The notes beneath the pieces are model-generated. The model did no database searches. It was not told where the DNA came from and saw only the letters and a list, made by a program, of their open reading frames with translations. From the NCBI GenBank assembly GCA_021769525.1, contig JAETSQ010000015.1:1-48373 (forward strand): a stretch of DNA of 48,373 bases. The letters are read 5' to 3'. How positions within the stretch are numbered: the first letter of the stretch is position 1; each line of letters opens with the position of its first letter. Source of the stretch: Oscillospiraceae bacterium (GTDB lineage Bacteria > Bacillota > Clostridia > Oscillospirales > Ruminococcaceae). A program made the position numbers and the translations under genes. Of the stretch, positions 33,370 to 41,971 are shown in pieces.

Positions 33370-34107
33370 GTGGAAAACATCATTGAGATACGGGGCCTCA
33401 AAAAGCATTTTGACAAGCTGGAGGTCCTGAATGACATCCAGTTCAGCGTGGCCCCCGGAGAGGTCATCTGCCTCATCGGCGCCTCCGGCTCCGGCAAATC
33501 CACCCTCCTGCGTTGTGTCAATCTCCTGGAGACCCCGGACGCCGGGGAGATCCTGGTCCACGGCCAGAACATCCTCCGGGGCCGGATGGATGTGAACCAA
33601 TACCGGGCCAAGGTGGGGATGGTCTTCCAGTCCTTCAACCTCTTCGCCAACATGGACGTGCTGAAAAACTGCATGGTGGGCCAGACCCATGTCCTCCGGC
33701 GGGGCAAGGAGGAGGCCCGTGAAAAGGCGCTCTACTTCCTCCGGAAGGTGGGGATGGGGGACTTCCTATCCGCCTCCCCTTCCCAGCTTTCCGGCGGCCA
33801 GAAGCAGCGGGTAGCCATCGCCAGGGCCCTCTGCATGGACCCGGAGGTGCTGCTCTTTGATGAGCCCACCTCCGCCCTGGACCCGGAGATGGTGGGAGGG
33901 GTCCTGGAGGTGATGAAGGACCTGGCAAAGGACGGTCTCACCATGATCATCGTCACCCACGAGATGGGCTTTGCCAGGGACGTCAGCACACGGGTGGTCT
34001 TTATGGATAAGGGGGTCATCGCCGAGGAGGGCACCCCGGAAGAGATCTTCCAAAACCCCAAAAATCCCCGCACGCGGGAGTTCCTTTCCCGTTACATCCA
34101 GTCCTGA
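33370..34107 (+). CDS. Amino-acid ABC transporter ATP-binding protein
   Basis: A 245-residue GlnQ/HisP-type ATPase. Walker [11 protein letters not shown]-loop in VFQSFNLF, signature [15 protein letters not shown], Walker [13 protein letters not shown], switch His in VTHEMGFA. The start is GTG at 33370, with GGAGGGG before it, and the protein starts [14 protein letters not shown] as in the family. It is the last gene of the importer operon, and a terminator follows. Confidence 0.95.
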   Translation: MENIIEIRGLKKHFDKLEVLNDIQFSVAPGEVICLIGASGSGKSTLLRCVNLLETPDAGEILVHGQNILRGRMDVNQYRAKVGMVFQSFNLFANMDVLKNCMVGQTHVLRRGKEEAREKALYFLRKVGMGDFLSASPSQLSGGQKQRVAIARALCMDPEVLLFDEPTSALDPEMVGGVLEVMKDLAKDGLTMIIVTHEMGFARDVSTRVVFMDKGVIAEEGTPEEIFQNPKNPRTREFLSRYIQS

Positions 34108-34120
34108 TCTGCCAAGAGAC

Positions 34121-34162
34121 AAAGCGCTCCCCCGGCACCGTGCCGGGGGAGCTCAGCTTTTA
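34121..34162. terminator. Terminator between the importer and glpP
   Basis: AGCGCTCCCCCGGCAC / GTGCCGGGGGAGC (34126-34152) followed by TCAGCTTTTAT. It separates convergent genes. Confidence 0.8.
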
Positions 34163-34182
34163 TCCGAATCCGCCGTTTTCTT

Positions 34183-34746
34183 CTACATGGTCCATACATC
34201 CTGGTTCGTGGAGGAGATGGCGGCGGCGCCGTTCTGAAGGGCCAGCAGGATGTCCTCCTTATCGCTGATAAGCCCCCCGGCGATGACCGGCAGGCGGCAG
34301 GTGCTGGTGATCCTCCGGACGATCTTCGGCATGGTGGCCGGTAAAATCTCGATGGCATCGGCCACCTGCGCCTCGGTGTACTTCTGGAAGTTGGCCAGGG
34401 CCAGGGAATCGATGAGGAAGAAGCGCTGGATCGCCAGCAGCCCCTGCTCCTTGGCAGCCTTTACGATGGCGGGCTTTGTGCTGATGACCCCGTCCGCCTG
34501 GGTGTTCTGCCGCAGGAAGGCCACCGCCACGTCTTTGCTGGAAAGGCCGTCGATGAGGTCGATGTGGACCATAGCCAGCTTGCCGGAGGATTTGATCCGG
34601 TCCACAAGGCCGCCCACGCTGCACACGTTGCCGCAGAGAAGGAAGATGATCCGGCAATCGGTGAGGAGGGCCTTTTCCAGGCCGTCTTCGTCCTTCACCG
34701 CCGCGATGATGGGGTTCTCCGAAAGGATGCTTTCCAGGTTCTCCAT
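34183..34746 (-). CDS. glpP: Glycerol-3-phosphate-responsive antiterminator (GlpP)
   Basis: GlpP binds glycerol-3-phosphate and then prevents termination in glp leaders. The 187-residue protein has the family motifs IIAAVKDEDGLEKAL, CGNVCSVGGLVDRI, MVHIDLIDGLSSKD, DGVISTKPAIVKAAKEQG and PVIAGGLISDKEDI. No glpF, glpK or glpD is near, so its target is outside the window. It has its own promoter (34782-34810). Function is by family; the regulated leader is not visible. Confidence 0.92.
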   Translation of the reverse strand: MENLESILSENPIIAAVKDEDGLEKALLTDCRIIFLLCGNVCSVGGLVDRIKSSGKLAMVHIDLIDGLSSKDVAVAFLRQNTQADGVISTKPAIVKAAKEQGLLAIQRFFLIDSLALANFQKYTEAQVADAIEILPATMPKIVRRITSTCRLPVIAGGLISDKEDILLALQNGAAAISSTNQDVWTM

Positions 34747-34781
34747 GAACTTCGCCCTCTCCTGATTTTTTTGTCATACCG

Positions 34782-34810
34782 ATTATAGCATAAAGGATGC
34801 TCTGCTTCAA
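34782..34810 (-). promoter_or_regulatory. Promoter of glpP
   Basis: On the minus strand TTGAAG (34805-34810), 17-bp spacer, consensus TATAAT (34782-34787). Confidence 0.65.
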
Positions 34811-34840
34811 GGCGGCGCCGGATCCGCGCCCCGCTGGCTA

Positions 34841-34869
34841 TTGTTTTATCCCGCTCTTGTTGCTATAAT
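34841..34869 (+). promoter_or_regulatory. Promoter of the small membrane protein gene
   Basis: TTGTTT (34841-34846), 17-bp spacer, TATAAT (34864-34869), 31 bases before the start. Divergent from the glpP promoter, with about 30 bp between the two -35 boxes. Confidence 0.6.
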
Positions 34870-34900
34870 TAGGTTACATCGTTGGAAAGGGGGAGCGCGG

Positions 34901-35248
34901 ATGGCAAAGAAGGGCAGCACGGAGCCGGCGGCTCTGAAAAAGCTCTGGCACAGGGCCCGGCGGCTCTGGGCCCGGCACCAAAACCGCCGCCCCCGGTTCT
35001 TCACCCCGGCCTTCCAGGTGATGTACATCCTCACCGTGGTCAGCGCCGTTCTCACCTGGCTGAGCTGGAAGCTGATGTGGTATCTCCCTCAGGCCGCCAA
35101 GATGGACCTCATCGCCGATACCGGGGTGGACCCGGAATCGGTGACGGTGCTGGTCTCCCAGGATGCCTACGCCATCTTTGCCGGGATGTGCGTCCTCACC
35201 CTCCTTTGCGCCCTCTGCTGGCTCTTTGTCTGGCTGAAGAAGCTGTAG
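34901..35248 (+). CDS. Small membrane protein, unknown function
   Basis: A 115-residue protein with a strongly basic N-terminus (about 1-38), then two membrane helices (about 38-58, FQVMYILTVVSAVLTWLSW, and 92-110, FAGMCVLTLLCALCWLFVW) with a polar loop between. I recognise no family. ATG 34901 follows GGGAGCG. It stands alone, with the SDR gene 43 bases further on. Confidence 0.65.
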   Translation: MAKKGSTEPAALKKLWHRARRLWARHQNRRPRFFTPAFQVMYILTVVSAVLTWLSWKLMWYLPQAAKMDLIADTGVDPESVTVLVSQDAYAIFAGMCVLTLLCALCWLFVWLKKL

Positions 35249-35252
35249 CTTC

Positions 35253-35279
35253 TATACAAATAGTATTTTATACAGATAG
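35253..35279 (+). promoter_or_regulatory. Direct repeat upstream of the SDR gene (operator candidate)
   Basis: TATACAAATAG (35253-35263) and TATACAGATAG (35269-35279), 16 bp apart, just before the SDR gene. One copy overlaps a possible -10 box. No matching regulator is in the window. Confidence 0.35.
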
Positions 35280-35291
35280 GACTATTTTGCT

Positions 35292-36035
35292 ATGGATACT
35301 TCCTCTAAAACCGCCATCGTCACCGGCGGGAGCCGGGGCATCGGGGCCGCCGCCGTCACCCTCCTGGCCCGGAAGGGCTGGCGGGTAGCGGTGGGCTGCC
35401 TGCAAAATCCGGAAAGGGCCCAGTCCCTTTGTGCCTCCCTGGAGGCGGAGGGCTGCCAGGTCTTCCCTTTCCGGGGGGACGTGGCCTCGGCGGCGGAGAT
35501 GGAGGCCTTCGTCCAAACCGTCCTGGACCGCTGGGGGCAGTTGGACCTCCTGGTGAACAACGCCGGCATCGCCCAGCAGAAGCTCTTCACCGACCTCACC
35601 GAGGAGGACTGGGACCGGATGTTCGCTGTCAACACCCGGAGCCTCTTCACCTGCTGCCGGGCGGCGGTGCCCCATATGGTGCACCGCCATGCCGGGAACA
35701 TCATCAACGTTTCCTCCATCTGGGGGCAGGTGGGGGCCTCCTGCGAGGTGCACTACTCCGCCGCCAAGGCCGCCGTCATCGGCTTCACCAAGGCCCTGGC
35801 TAAGGAGCTGGGCCCCAGCGGCATCCGGGTGAACTGCGTGGCCCCCGGCGTCATCGCCACCGAGATGAACGCCGCCCTGGACCCGGAGACCCTGGACGCC
35901 CTGCGGGAGGAGACCCCCCTGGGGGCCATCGGCAGGCCGGAGGACGCGGCCCAGGCCATCCTGTGGCTGGCGGGGGAGGAGTCCGCCTTCGTCACCGGGC
36001 AGGTCATCGGGGTGAACGGAGGGTTCGTAATATGA
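35292..36035 (+). CDS. SDR family oxidoreductase (FabG-like)
   Basis: A short-chain dehydrogenase/reductase of 247 residues using NAD(P)H. Cofactor loop TGGSRGIGAA, the NNAG motif (LLVNNAGIAQ), catalytic Ser in NVSSIWGQ and YxxxK in YSAAKAAVIG, and VNCVAPGVIATEM, which is near-identical to the FabG pattern. The substrate is not certain, since many FabG-like proteins are not in fatty-acid synthesis and this one is not in a fab cluster. The stop overlaps the next start by ATGA, linking it to a SnoaL-like protein. The ribosome site is weak (AGG). Confidence 0.9.
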   Translation: MDTSSKTAIVTGGSRGIGAAAVTLLARKGWRVAVGCLQNPERAQSLCASLEAEGCQVFPFRGDVASAAEMEAFVQTVLDRWGQLDLLVNNAGIAQQKLFTDLTEEDWDRMFAVNTRSLFTCCRAAVPHMVHRHAGNIINVSSIWGQVGASCEVHYSAAKAAVIGFTKALAKELGPSGIRVNCVAPGVIATEMNAALDPETLDALREETPLGAIGRPEDAAQAILWLAGEESAFVTGQVIGVNGGFVI

Positions 36036-36466
36036 AGATGAGCAGCGCGGAACGGATCCGGTACTTCTACGAAACTGTGGTTTCCCAGCATCTGCTGGAG
36101 GAACTGCCCGGCATCGTTGCCGGGGACTGCCGCTTGCGGGTGGGGGAGGAAACCTTCCCCATGGGGCCGGCGGAGATGGCCGAGCACCTTACGGCGGTGC
36201 GGCAGACCTACCCCGATTATACGATGCACATCCTTCGCCAGCACATCGCCGGGGAGTATGTCATCAGCGAATTTGTGATGGAGGGGACCCACCTGGGGGA
36301 GTTCTGCGGCATCCCGCCCAGCGGGAAAAGGCTCACCTTTACCGGGGTGGATGTGGATCGTGTCGTAAACGGCAGGATCGTGGAGCACGGCGGCGCGGTG
36401 AACACCTTTGAGACCCTGATAGCGAATCGTCTGATCCGGGGCGCGCCGAAGGAGGAAACGCTGTAA
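36032..36466 (+). CDS. SnoaL-like (NTF2-fold) ester cyclase-type protein
   Basis: A 144-residue single-domain protein of the SnoaL-like superfamily (cone-shaped barrel, related to NTF2). Members act as polyketide cyclases, isomerases or hydrolases, or just bind ligands. The pattern is typical: an N-terminal helix (ERIRYFYETVVSQHLL), then YPDYTMHILRQHIAGEYV, SEFVMEGTHLGEFCGIPPSGK and VDVDRVVNGRIVEHGG. Catalytic residues cannot be named without a template. It overlaps the SDR gene, so the two probably act on one small molecule (inference). Confidence 0.85.
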   Translation: MKMSSAERIRYFYETVVSQHLLEELPGIVAGDCRLRVGEETFPMGPAEMAEHLTAVRQTYPDYTMHILRQHIAGEYVISEFVMEGTHLGEFCGIPPSGKRLTFTGVDVDRVVNGRIVEHGGAVNTFETLIANRLIRGAPKEETL

Positions 36467-36520
36467 AGTTGAGGCTCCTATTTGGATAACTGATAGTAGA
36501 ATATACAAGGAGGAATTTTT

Positions 36521-36790
36521 ATGCGCGCTGTTGTGACCGTCATCGGCAAGGACATGGTGGGCATCCTCTCCAAGGTGTCCGGGGCCTGCGCCGAGGCCAA
36601 CGCCAACGTCATCGAGGTGACCCAGTCGGTTTTGCAGGATATGTTCGCCATGATCATGCTGGTGGACATCACCGACCTGAAGCTGCCCTTTGACCAGTTC
36701 GCCGCCAAGATCGATGAGATCGGCCAGGAGATGAACCTTTCCACCCATGTGATGCACGAGGACATCTTCAACTCGATGCACCATATCTGA
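36521..36790 (+). CDS. ACT domain protein (UPF0237)
   Basis: An 89-residue free-standing ACT domain: [20 protein letters not shown] starts the first strand and helix, and the second half is [23 protein letters not shown] domains bind small regulators, typically amino acids. This family occurs directly before the PFL-family UPF0210 gene, as it does here (17-base gap). Partner function is not known to me. The ribosome site is AAGGAGG. Confidence 0.92.
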   Translation: MRAVVTVIGKDMVGILSKVSGACAEANANVIEVTQSVLQDMFAMIMLVDITDLKLPFDQFAAKIDEIGQEMNLSTHVMHEDIFNSMHHI

Positions 36791-36806
36791 TCGGAGGGGG
36801 ACAACT

Positions 36807-38168
36807 ATGGCTGTTTTGGACACCAAGGATATTTTAGAGACGATACACATGATCCAGGACGACTGCCTGGACGTGCGCACCACCACCATGGGCATCTCCC
36901 TGCTGGACTGCGCCTGCGAGGATATGGACCGCACCTGCCAGCGGGTCTACGACAAGGTCTGCCGCCTGGCTAAGGACCTGGTGCGCACCGGGGAGGAGAT
37001 CCAGCGGCAGTACGGCATCCCCATCATCAATAAGCGCATCGCCGTCACCCCCATCGCCATGATCGCCAGCCCCAGCGGCGGCGACCCGGTGAAGCTGGCT
37101 TTGGCCCTCCAGCGGGCGGCGGACACCCTGGGGGTGAACTTCATCGGCGGGTACTCCGCCCTGGTGCAGAAGGGCTTTTCCCCAGGGGATACGGCCCTCA
37201 TCCGCTCCATCCCGGAGGCCCTCTCCGTAACCGAGAACATCTGCGCCTCGGTGAATGTGGGCTCCACCAAGGCGGGCATCAATATGGACGCGGTGGCCCT
37301 TATGGGCCAGATGGTGCGGGAATGCGCCGAAAAGACGGCGGACCGGGACTGCATCGCCGCCGCCAAGCTGGTGGTGCTCTGCAACGCCCCGGAGGACAAT
37401 CCCTTTATGGCCGGCGCCTTCCACGGGCCGGGGGAGCCGGACTGCGAGATCAACGTGGGGGTCTCCGGCCCCGGCGTGGTGCGGGCGGTGCTGGCCAAGC
37501 ACCCCGACGCCTCCATCAGCGAGCTGGCGGACATCATCAAGCGCACCGCCTTCAAGATCACCCGGATGGGGCAGCTGGTGGGCACCGAGGCCAGCCGCCG
37601 CCTGGGGGTGCCCTTCGGCATCGTGGACCTGAGCCTGGCCCCCACCCCCGCCATCGGGGACAGCGTGGCCCGCATCCTGGAGGAGATGGGCCTGGAGAGC
37701 TGCGGGGCCTGCGGCACCACCGCCTGCCTGGCCCTCCTCAACGACGCGGTGAAGAAGGGGGGCGTCATGGCTTCCTCCAGGGTGGGGGGACTTTCCGGGG
37801 CCTTCATCCCGGTATCGGAGGACGAGGGGATGATCGCCGCGGCCACCAGCGGGGCGCTGTGCATCGAGAAGCTGGAGGCCATGACCGCCGTGTGCAGCGT
37901 GGGGCTGGATATGATCGTCCTGCCGGGGGATACCACCGCCGAGGTCATCGCCGCCCTTATCGCCGATGAGGCGGCCATCGGCATGGTGAACTCCAAGACC
38001 ACCGCGGTGCGGGTCATCCCCGCCATCGGCAAGGAGGTGGGGGAAACCCTCCGGTTCGGCGGCCTGCTGGGGAGCGGCCCGGTGATGAAGATCAGCCGGT
38101 ACTCCCCCGCCAAGTTCATCCGCCGGGGGGGACAGATCCCCGCCCCCATGCAGAGCCTGAAGAACTGA
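36807..38168 (+). CDS. PFL family protein (UPF0210)
   Basis: A 453-residue member of the UPF0210/DUF711 family, which has been grouped with pyruvate formate-lyase by fold but for which no reaction is established. Features: [49 protein letters not shown], and in the C-terminal half [21 protein letters not shown] and [17 protein letters not shown]. No canonical PFL glycyl-radical or cysteine-pair motif was seen. It overlaps functionally with the ACT gene before it and precedes the lipase-like gene by 10 bases, suggesting one operon of three. Confidence 0.92.
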   Translation: MAVLDTKDILETIHMIQDDCLDVRTTTMGISLLDCACEDMDRTCQRVYDKVCRLAKDLVRTGEEIQRQYGIPIINKRIAVTPIAMIASPSGGDPVKLALALQRAADTLGVNFIGGYSALVQKGFSPGDTALIRSIPEALSVTENICASVNVGSTKAGINMDAVALMGQMVRECAEKTADRDCIAAAKLVVLCNAPEDNPFMAGAFHGPGEPDCEINVGVSGPGVVRAVLAKHPDASISELADIIKRTAFKITRMGQLVGTEASRRLGVPFGIVDLSLAPTPAIGDSVARILEEMGLESCGACGTTACLALLNDAVKKGGVMASSRVGGLSGAFIPVSEDEGMIAAATSGALCIEKLEAMTAVCSVGLDMIVLPGDTTAEVIAALIADEAAIGMVNSKTTAVRVIPAIGKEVGETLRFGGLLGSGPVMKISRYSPAKFIRRGGQIPAPMQSLKN

Positions 38169-38178
38169 GGGCCGGGTC

Positions 38179-39507
38179 ATGGTGCTGCCGGATCTTTTCT
38201 GCCGCCTTTGGAACACCGCCGTCCTTGTGGCGGCGGCCAACTACCTGCTGCTGCCGGAGGATATACGGGGAGCGCCCCTCCTCATCCTCCTGGCGGCGGC
38301 CTTCCTGCTGCTGAGTCTCTTCCCCTCCCCCAGGGCCCACCGGGCCCCCACCGCCCGGCTGCGGGTCTGCGGCGGGGGCGGGGAGCTGCTGATCCTCTTC
38401 CTCTGCTCCGCCACCGTCACCTTCTGCTGGCACCTGGCGGTGCTCCCCCGCTTCTTCCCCCAGGACTGGAAGGGCTGGCTCCTGAGCGTCCTCGTCGCCT
38501 TCCTGGTGGAGGCGGCGGTCTTCTGGAACGGCATCCTGCGGGTCTACCTCACCTCGGTCCAACTGGGGCTGCGGTGGCGGGTCATCGGCATCCTGCTGGG
38601 GTGGCTCCCCCTTCTGAACCTCTGGGCCCTGTGGCGGATCATCCGCACCGTCCGGGCCGAGGTGGCCTTTGAGTGGGAGAAGATCCTCCAAAACGAGGCC
38701 CGCAAGGATCAGGCCCTCTGCCGCACCAAGTACCCCCTGCTGCTGGTCCACGGGGTCTTCTTCCGGGATTCCAAGGTCCTCAACTACTGGGGGCGCATCC
38801 CTGGGGAGCTGCAAAAAAACGGCGCGGTGATCCACTACGGCAACCACCAGTCCGCCGCCGCGGTGGCGGACAGCGGGGCGGAGCTGGCCCGGCGCATCCG
38901 GGAGGTGGCCGGGGAGGGGGGCAAGGTGAACATCATCGCCCACTCCAAGGGGGGGCTGGACTGCCGCTGGGCCATCAGCCGCCTGGGGATGGCCCCCTAC
39001 GTGGCCTCCCTCACCACCATCAATACCCCCCACCGGGGCTGTATCTTTGTAGATTACCTCCTGGAGAAGGTGCCCCGGCCCGCCCAGGCCTCCCTGGCCG
39101 CCGGGTACAACACCGCCCTGCGGCAGCTGGGGGACGAAAACCCGGACTTTATGGCGGCGGTGGGAGACCTCACCGCCAGCGCCTGTGCCCGCTTCAACCA
39201 GGAGGTCCCCGATGCCCCCGGCGTCTTTTACCAGAGCGTCGGTTCCCGGCTGAACCGGGCGGTGAACGGGCAGTTCCCCATGAACTTTTCCCACACCCTG
39301 GTGAAACACTTCGACGGGGCCAACGACGGCCTGGTGGCGGAGACCTCCTTCCCCTGGGGCGAGAAGTACACCTTCCTCACGGTAAAGGGCCGGCGGGGCA
39401 TCTCCCACGGGGACGTCATCGACATGAACCGGGAGAACATCCCCGGCTTTGATGTCCGGGAATTCTTTGTGCAGCTGGTCTCCGACCTGCGGGAGCGGGG
39501 ACTTTAA
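38179..39507 (+). CDS. Membrane-anchored alpha/beta hydrolase (lipase-like)
   Basis: A 442-residue protein. Residues about 10-150 hold four hydrophobic segments (ending GILLGWLPLLNLWALW). From about 185 an alpha/beta-hydrolase follows: strand LLLVHGVFFRDS, the nucleophile elbow AHSKGGL (Ser256), and NTPHRGC, as in lipases of the PGAP1/LipA-like type. Candidate acid and His lie in GANDGLVA and SHGDVIDM. Substrate is unknown; a membrane lipid or ester is plausible from the anchor. It is co-directional with the PFL gene 10 bases upstream. Confidence 0.85.
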   Translation: MVLPDLFCRLWNTAVLVAAANYLLLPEDIRGAPLLILLAAAFLLLSLFPSPRAHRAPTARLRVCGGGGELLILFLCSATVTFCWHLAVLPRFFPQDWKGWLLSVLVAFLVEAAVFWNGILRVYLTSVQLGLRWRVIGILLGWLPLLNLWALWRIIRTVRAEVAFEWEKILQNEARKDQALCRTKYPLLLVHGVFFRDSKVLNYWGRIPGELQKNGAVIHYGNHQSAAAVADSGAELARRIREVAGEGGKVNIIAHSKGGLDCRWAISRLGMAPYVASLTTINTPHRGCIFVDYLLEKVPRPAQASLAAGYNTALRQLGDENPDFMAAVGDLTASACARFNQEVPDAPGVFYQSVGSRLNRAVNGQFPMNFSHTLVKHFDGANDGLVAETSFPWGEKYTFLTVKGRRGISHGDVIDMNRENIPGFDVREFFVQLVSDLRERGL

Positions 39508-39602
39508 GAGACTGAGAAGGGCCCAGGAATTGGCGCAAAAACCAGGCTCCGAACCCTTAGGCTGTCGAAAAACCTCTTCCAGAAGCAAGAGGGTGCTACC
39601 CA

Positions 39603-39693
39603 AGAGGGGGAAAAAGTGTGAAAAGGGGGGCCGAGCGGCCCCTCTTTTCGCGTAGAGCGACCGTAGGGAGCGGATAGCTCCGCCGCAGCGGCG
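39603..39693. repeat. GTGTGAAAAGG dispersed repeat, copy 1
   Basis: GAGGGGGAAAAAGTGTG, AAAAGGGGGG, CCTCTTTTCGCGTAGAGCG, then GGGAGCGGATAGC and CCGCCGCAGCGG. It shares this order with copy 2 at 41807-41971, which carries extra sequence in the middle. It holds no gene; it lies between the lipase and XRE-cupin genes. Confidence 0.75.
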
Positions 39694-39694
39694 G

Positions 39695-39768
39695 CCCTCA
39701 GTTTGTCGAAAAGACTTTTTCGACAAACTGAGGGTCCGGAGGCTGGAAAGAAAACCAGCCTCCGGACC
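39695..39768. terminator. Two overlapping strong hairpins between convergent genes
   Basis: First an 18-bp perfect stem, CCCTCAGTTTGTCGAAAA with its complement and a GACT loop (39695-39734). Then a 14-bp stem GGTCCGGAGGCTGG / CCAGCCTCCGGACC with an A-rich loop (39733-39768). They share two bases. Neither has a long T-run; together they probably end both the lipase and the XRE-cupin transcripts. Confidence 0.65.
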
Positions 39769-39794
39769 CTTGCTTTGTCCTCGCCGAATGGGGT

Positions 39795-40412
39795 CTAATC
39801 CCGGAAGGTATGCTCCCGGTCCTGCTTGGGGTCCAGAATGGTGGGGTTGCCGTAGGCGGTGGCCTGCTCGTTGATGACCACCAGGAAGGTGGCGGGGCCG
39901 CCCATAGCCAGCTGGACATGGGACATCCGGGGGTCGAAGTAGAGGCTGTCCCCCTCCTCCAGGATGATCTCGTGGTCCCCCAGCAGCACCTTGACGGTGC
40001 CTTTCAGGACATAGTTGAACTCCTGGCCGCTGTGGCAGAAGTACTCCGGGGCCTCGTCAATGGGATCGATGTTGACGATCATGGGCTCCATCTCCCGGCC
40101 CACATAGTTGGTAGCCAGGGAGGAGAAACGGTAGCCGGGGTAGCGCTCGATGTCCAGCCCGCTCCCCTTCTTCACCAGGGCGTAGGTGCGCATCTTGGGG
40201 GGCTTGCCGGTGAGGAGGAGGGTGGGGTCCACCTGGAAGAGGGCGGCGGCCCCGTACAGCACCCCGATCGGGATGTCGTCCTTCCCCTCCTCGTAGCGGC
40301 GGTAGTCCTCGATGCACACCCCCAGCTGCATCGAGACATCCTCCAGGCTCATCTCCAGCACCTCGCGCAGCTCCTTGATCCGCCTAGCGATCTGTGTAAC
40401 CTGCTCGTTCAT
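39795..40412 (-). CDS. XRE family regulator with cupin domain
   Basis: A 205-residue regulator. The N-terminal 60 residues are an XRE-type helix-turn-helix (ARRIKELREVLEMSLEDVSM; VCIEDYRRYEEG). A cupin sensor follows from about 120 (EYFCHSGQEFNYVLKGTVKV; LLGDHEIILEEGDSLYFDP). Such proteins control amino-acid or peptide use in clostridia. I chose ATG 40412 (MNEQVTQ); the frame is open to 40559 but the start is not family-like. It is the 3' end of the minus-strand cluster and may regulate it; a terminator separates it from the M24-like gene. Confidence 0.88.
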   Translation of the reverse strand: MNEQVTQIARRIKELREVLEMSLEDVSMQLGVCIEDYRRYEEGKDDIPIGVLYGAAALFQVDPTLLLTGKPPKMRTYALVKKGSGLDIERYPGYRFSSLATNYVGREMEPMIVNIDPIDEAPEYFCHSGQEFNYVLKGTVKVLLGDHEIILEEGDSLYFDPRMSHVQLAMGGPATFLVVINEQATAYGNPTILDPKQDREHTFRD

Positions 40413-40548
40413 CCCCAAATACACTCCCTTCGCGTTTGCTTTTATTAAATGTATTGTAGCATACTTTTGCCAAGAGTTCCAGAGGCTGACCCCTTCAAAG
40501 CCCGGCCTGCCGAAGGTTTTTTGCCGATCCGGGGCGTTGCCCCATCCC

Positions 40549-40587
40549 AAAGAAAACACCGGGGACCGCCATACACAGCCCCCGGTG
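40549..40587 (-). terminator. Terminator after the creatinase-like gene
   Basis: On the minus strand CACCGGGG / CCCCGGTG (40557-40587) followed by TTTTCTTT, 9 bases after the stop. Confidence 0.75.
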
Positions 40588-40595
40588 CATTACTC

Positions 40596-41738
40596 TTAGG
40601 CGAAGGTGAGCTCCTCCATGGTGCGCTTAAAGTCGGTGGTGTTCTCGTACCCGCCGGCGGTGAGGATGAGGGTATCCGAGTGGCGGAAGCCGCCCACATG
40701 GGGGATGTAGATCCCCGGCTCCACGGTGAATACCATCCCCTCCTGGAGCACCAGGTCGGAATCGAAGATGAGGAAGGGCTCCTCGTGGCGGCCCAGGCCC
40801 TGGCCGTGGCCCACCCGGTGGATGGCGTATTCCCCCAGGCCGTACTTTTCCAGCACCCGCCGGGCCAGGGCATCCATCTCCTTGGCCACCACGCCGGGGC
40901 GGATGGCGTCCAGCACCGCCATCTGGGCCTCCACCATGGCTTTAAAGGCCCGCTCTGCCTCCGGCTTGGGCTTCCCTACAAAGAAGGTGCGCTCCAGTTC
41001 GCCGTGGCAGCCGTTGATGGCGGGCTTCCGGACGTGGATCACCATGTCCCCTTCCCGGAACTTCCGCAGGCCGGAAAAGACATGGGGCATATTGCTCCGC
41101 TCCACTCCGGAGGGGGTAAAGCAGGTGGGGGAGGAAAAGACATAGGGGTAGTCCTCCCCGGAGATGAGGTCGTAGAGGGCGGTGGTGCCGTACTGCTCAA
41201 ACTCCAGCTCGGTGATGCCGGGGCGGGCGTGCTCCAGGGAGATGCCCATGGCGTATTTGCAGAGGCGCCCGGCCTCCCGGATGCAGTCCTTTTCGTACTC
41301 GTCCTTGATGGCCCGCATCTGGGTGATGGCGGGGGAGACATTCACCAGGCGGCAGCCCCAGCTTTCCAGCATCTGGGCGTTGCCCAGGGTGATGACGCCG
41401 TACTCCACCCCCACCACCGGGTTCGCCTTTTTGGCAAGGATGTTCTTCAGAATGTCAAAGGCGCCGGGGCACTCCACCGCCTTGGGGGGGTGCTCGTAGT
41501 AGACGTGGAGGGCCCCCGCCGCGGCGCCTGCGGCGTGCTCCTCCTCCAGGGCGGGGACGATGAGATGGGTCTCATCGCCCCCCACCACAAAGCGGATGGG
41601 GCGGGTGTAGGTGATGGCCTGGAAGCCGCTGAAGTAATTCATGTTCTCCGGGCCGGCCAGGACACAGAAATCCAGGCCCTCCCGGCTCATCAGCCGGCGC
41701 AGTTTTCCAAGCCGTTCTTCGGCGGGGAAGGGTACCAT
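40596..41738 (-). CDS. M24-fold hydrolase, creatinase-like (metal ligands changed)
   Basis: A 380-residue pita-bread-fold protein with the M24/creatinase N-terminal domain (about 1-135) and catalytic domain (about 145-380). Metallopeptidases of the family need two Asp, a His and two Glu. Here the first Asp region reads GDMVIHVRKPAING (expected VDLGA), and the second reads GELERTFF (expected SDLTRTF), with Glu247 in place of Asp. The final Glu site is Ser354 (RHSDT, expected RIEDT). His311 (GHGQGLG) and Glu340 (VEPGIY) remain. The LERTFF motif is that of creatinase and ectoine hydrolase, which are metal-free. So an amidinohydrolase- or amidase-type role is likelier than proline peptidase. Ribosome site AAGGAGG. 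Confidence 0.82.
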   Translation of the reverse strand: MVPFPAEERLGKLRRLMSREGLDFCVLAGPENMNYFSGFQAITYTRPIRFVVGGDETHLIVPALEEEHAAGAAAGALHVYYEHPPKAVECPGAFDILKNILAKKANPVVGVEYGVITLGNAQMLESWGCRLVNVSPAITQMRAIKDEYEKDCIREAGRLCKYAMGISLEHARPGITELEFEQYGTTALYDLISGEDYPYVFSSPTCFTPSGVERSNMPHVFSGLRKFREGDMVIHVRKPAINGCHGELERTFFVGKPKPEAERAFKAMVEAQMAVLDAIRPGVVAKEMDALARRVLEKYGLGEYAIHRVGHGQGLGRHEEPFLIFDSDLVLQEGMVFTVEPGIYIPHVGGFRHSDTLILTAGGYENTTDFKRTMEELTFA

Positions 41739-41806
41739 AACAAAGACCTCCTTTTAACAGTCCAAATTGAACTCTTGTGAAGATAAAGACACCTAGGTGG
41801 CCGCAC

Positions 41807-41971
41807 AAAGGGGGAAAAGTGTGAAAAGGGGGGGCAAGGCCCCCTCTTTTCGCGTAGAGCTGGCCGGTCGCGAAGCAAAGTGGACGCGATGGAGGCCCCG
41901 GTGGGGCCTCCAAGGCCACGTTCCCGACCGCAGGGAGGGATCCGCAGGGAGCGGATAACCCCGCCGCAGCG
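41807..41971. repeat. GTGTGAAAAGG dispersed repeat, copy 2 (expanded)
   Basis: GGGGAAAAGTGTGAAAAGG, CCCTCTTTTCGCGTAGAGC, then about 75 bases absent from copy 1, then GGGAGCGGATAAC and CCGCCGCAGCGG. It lies between the M24-like and M20 genes. Confidence 0.7.
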
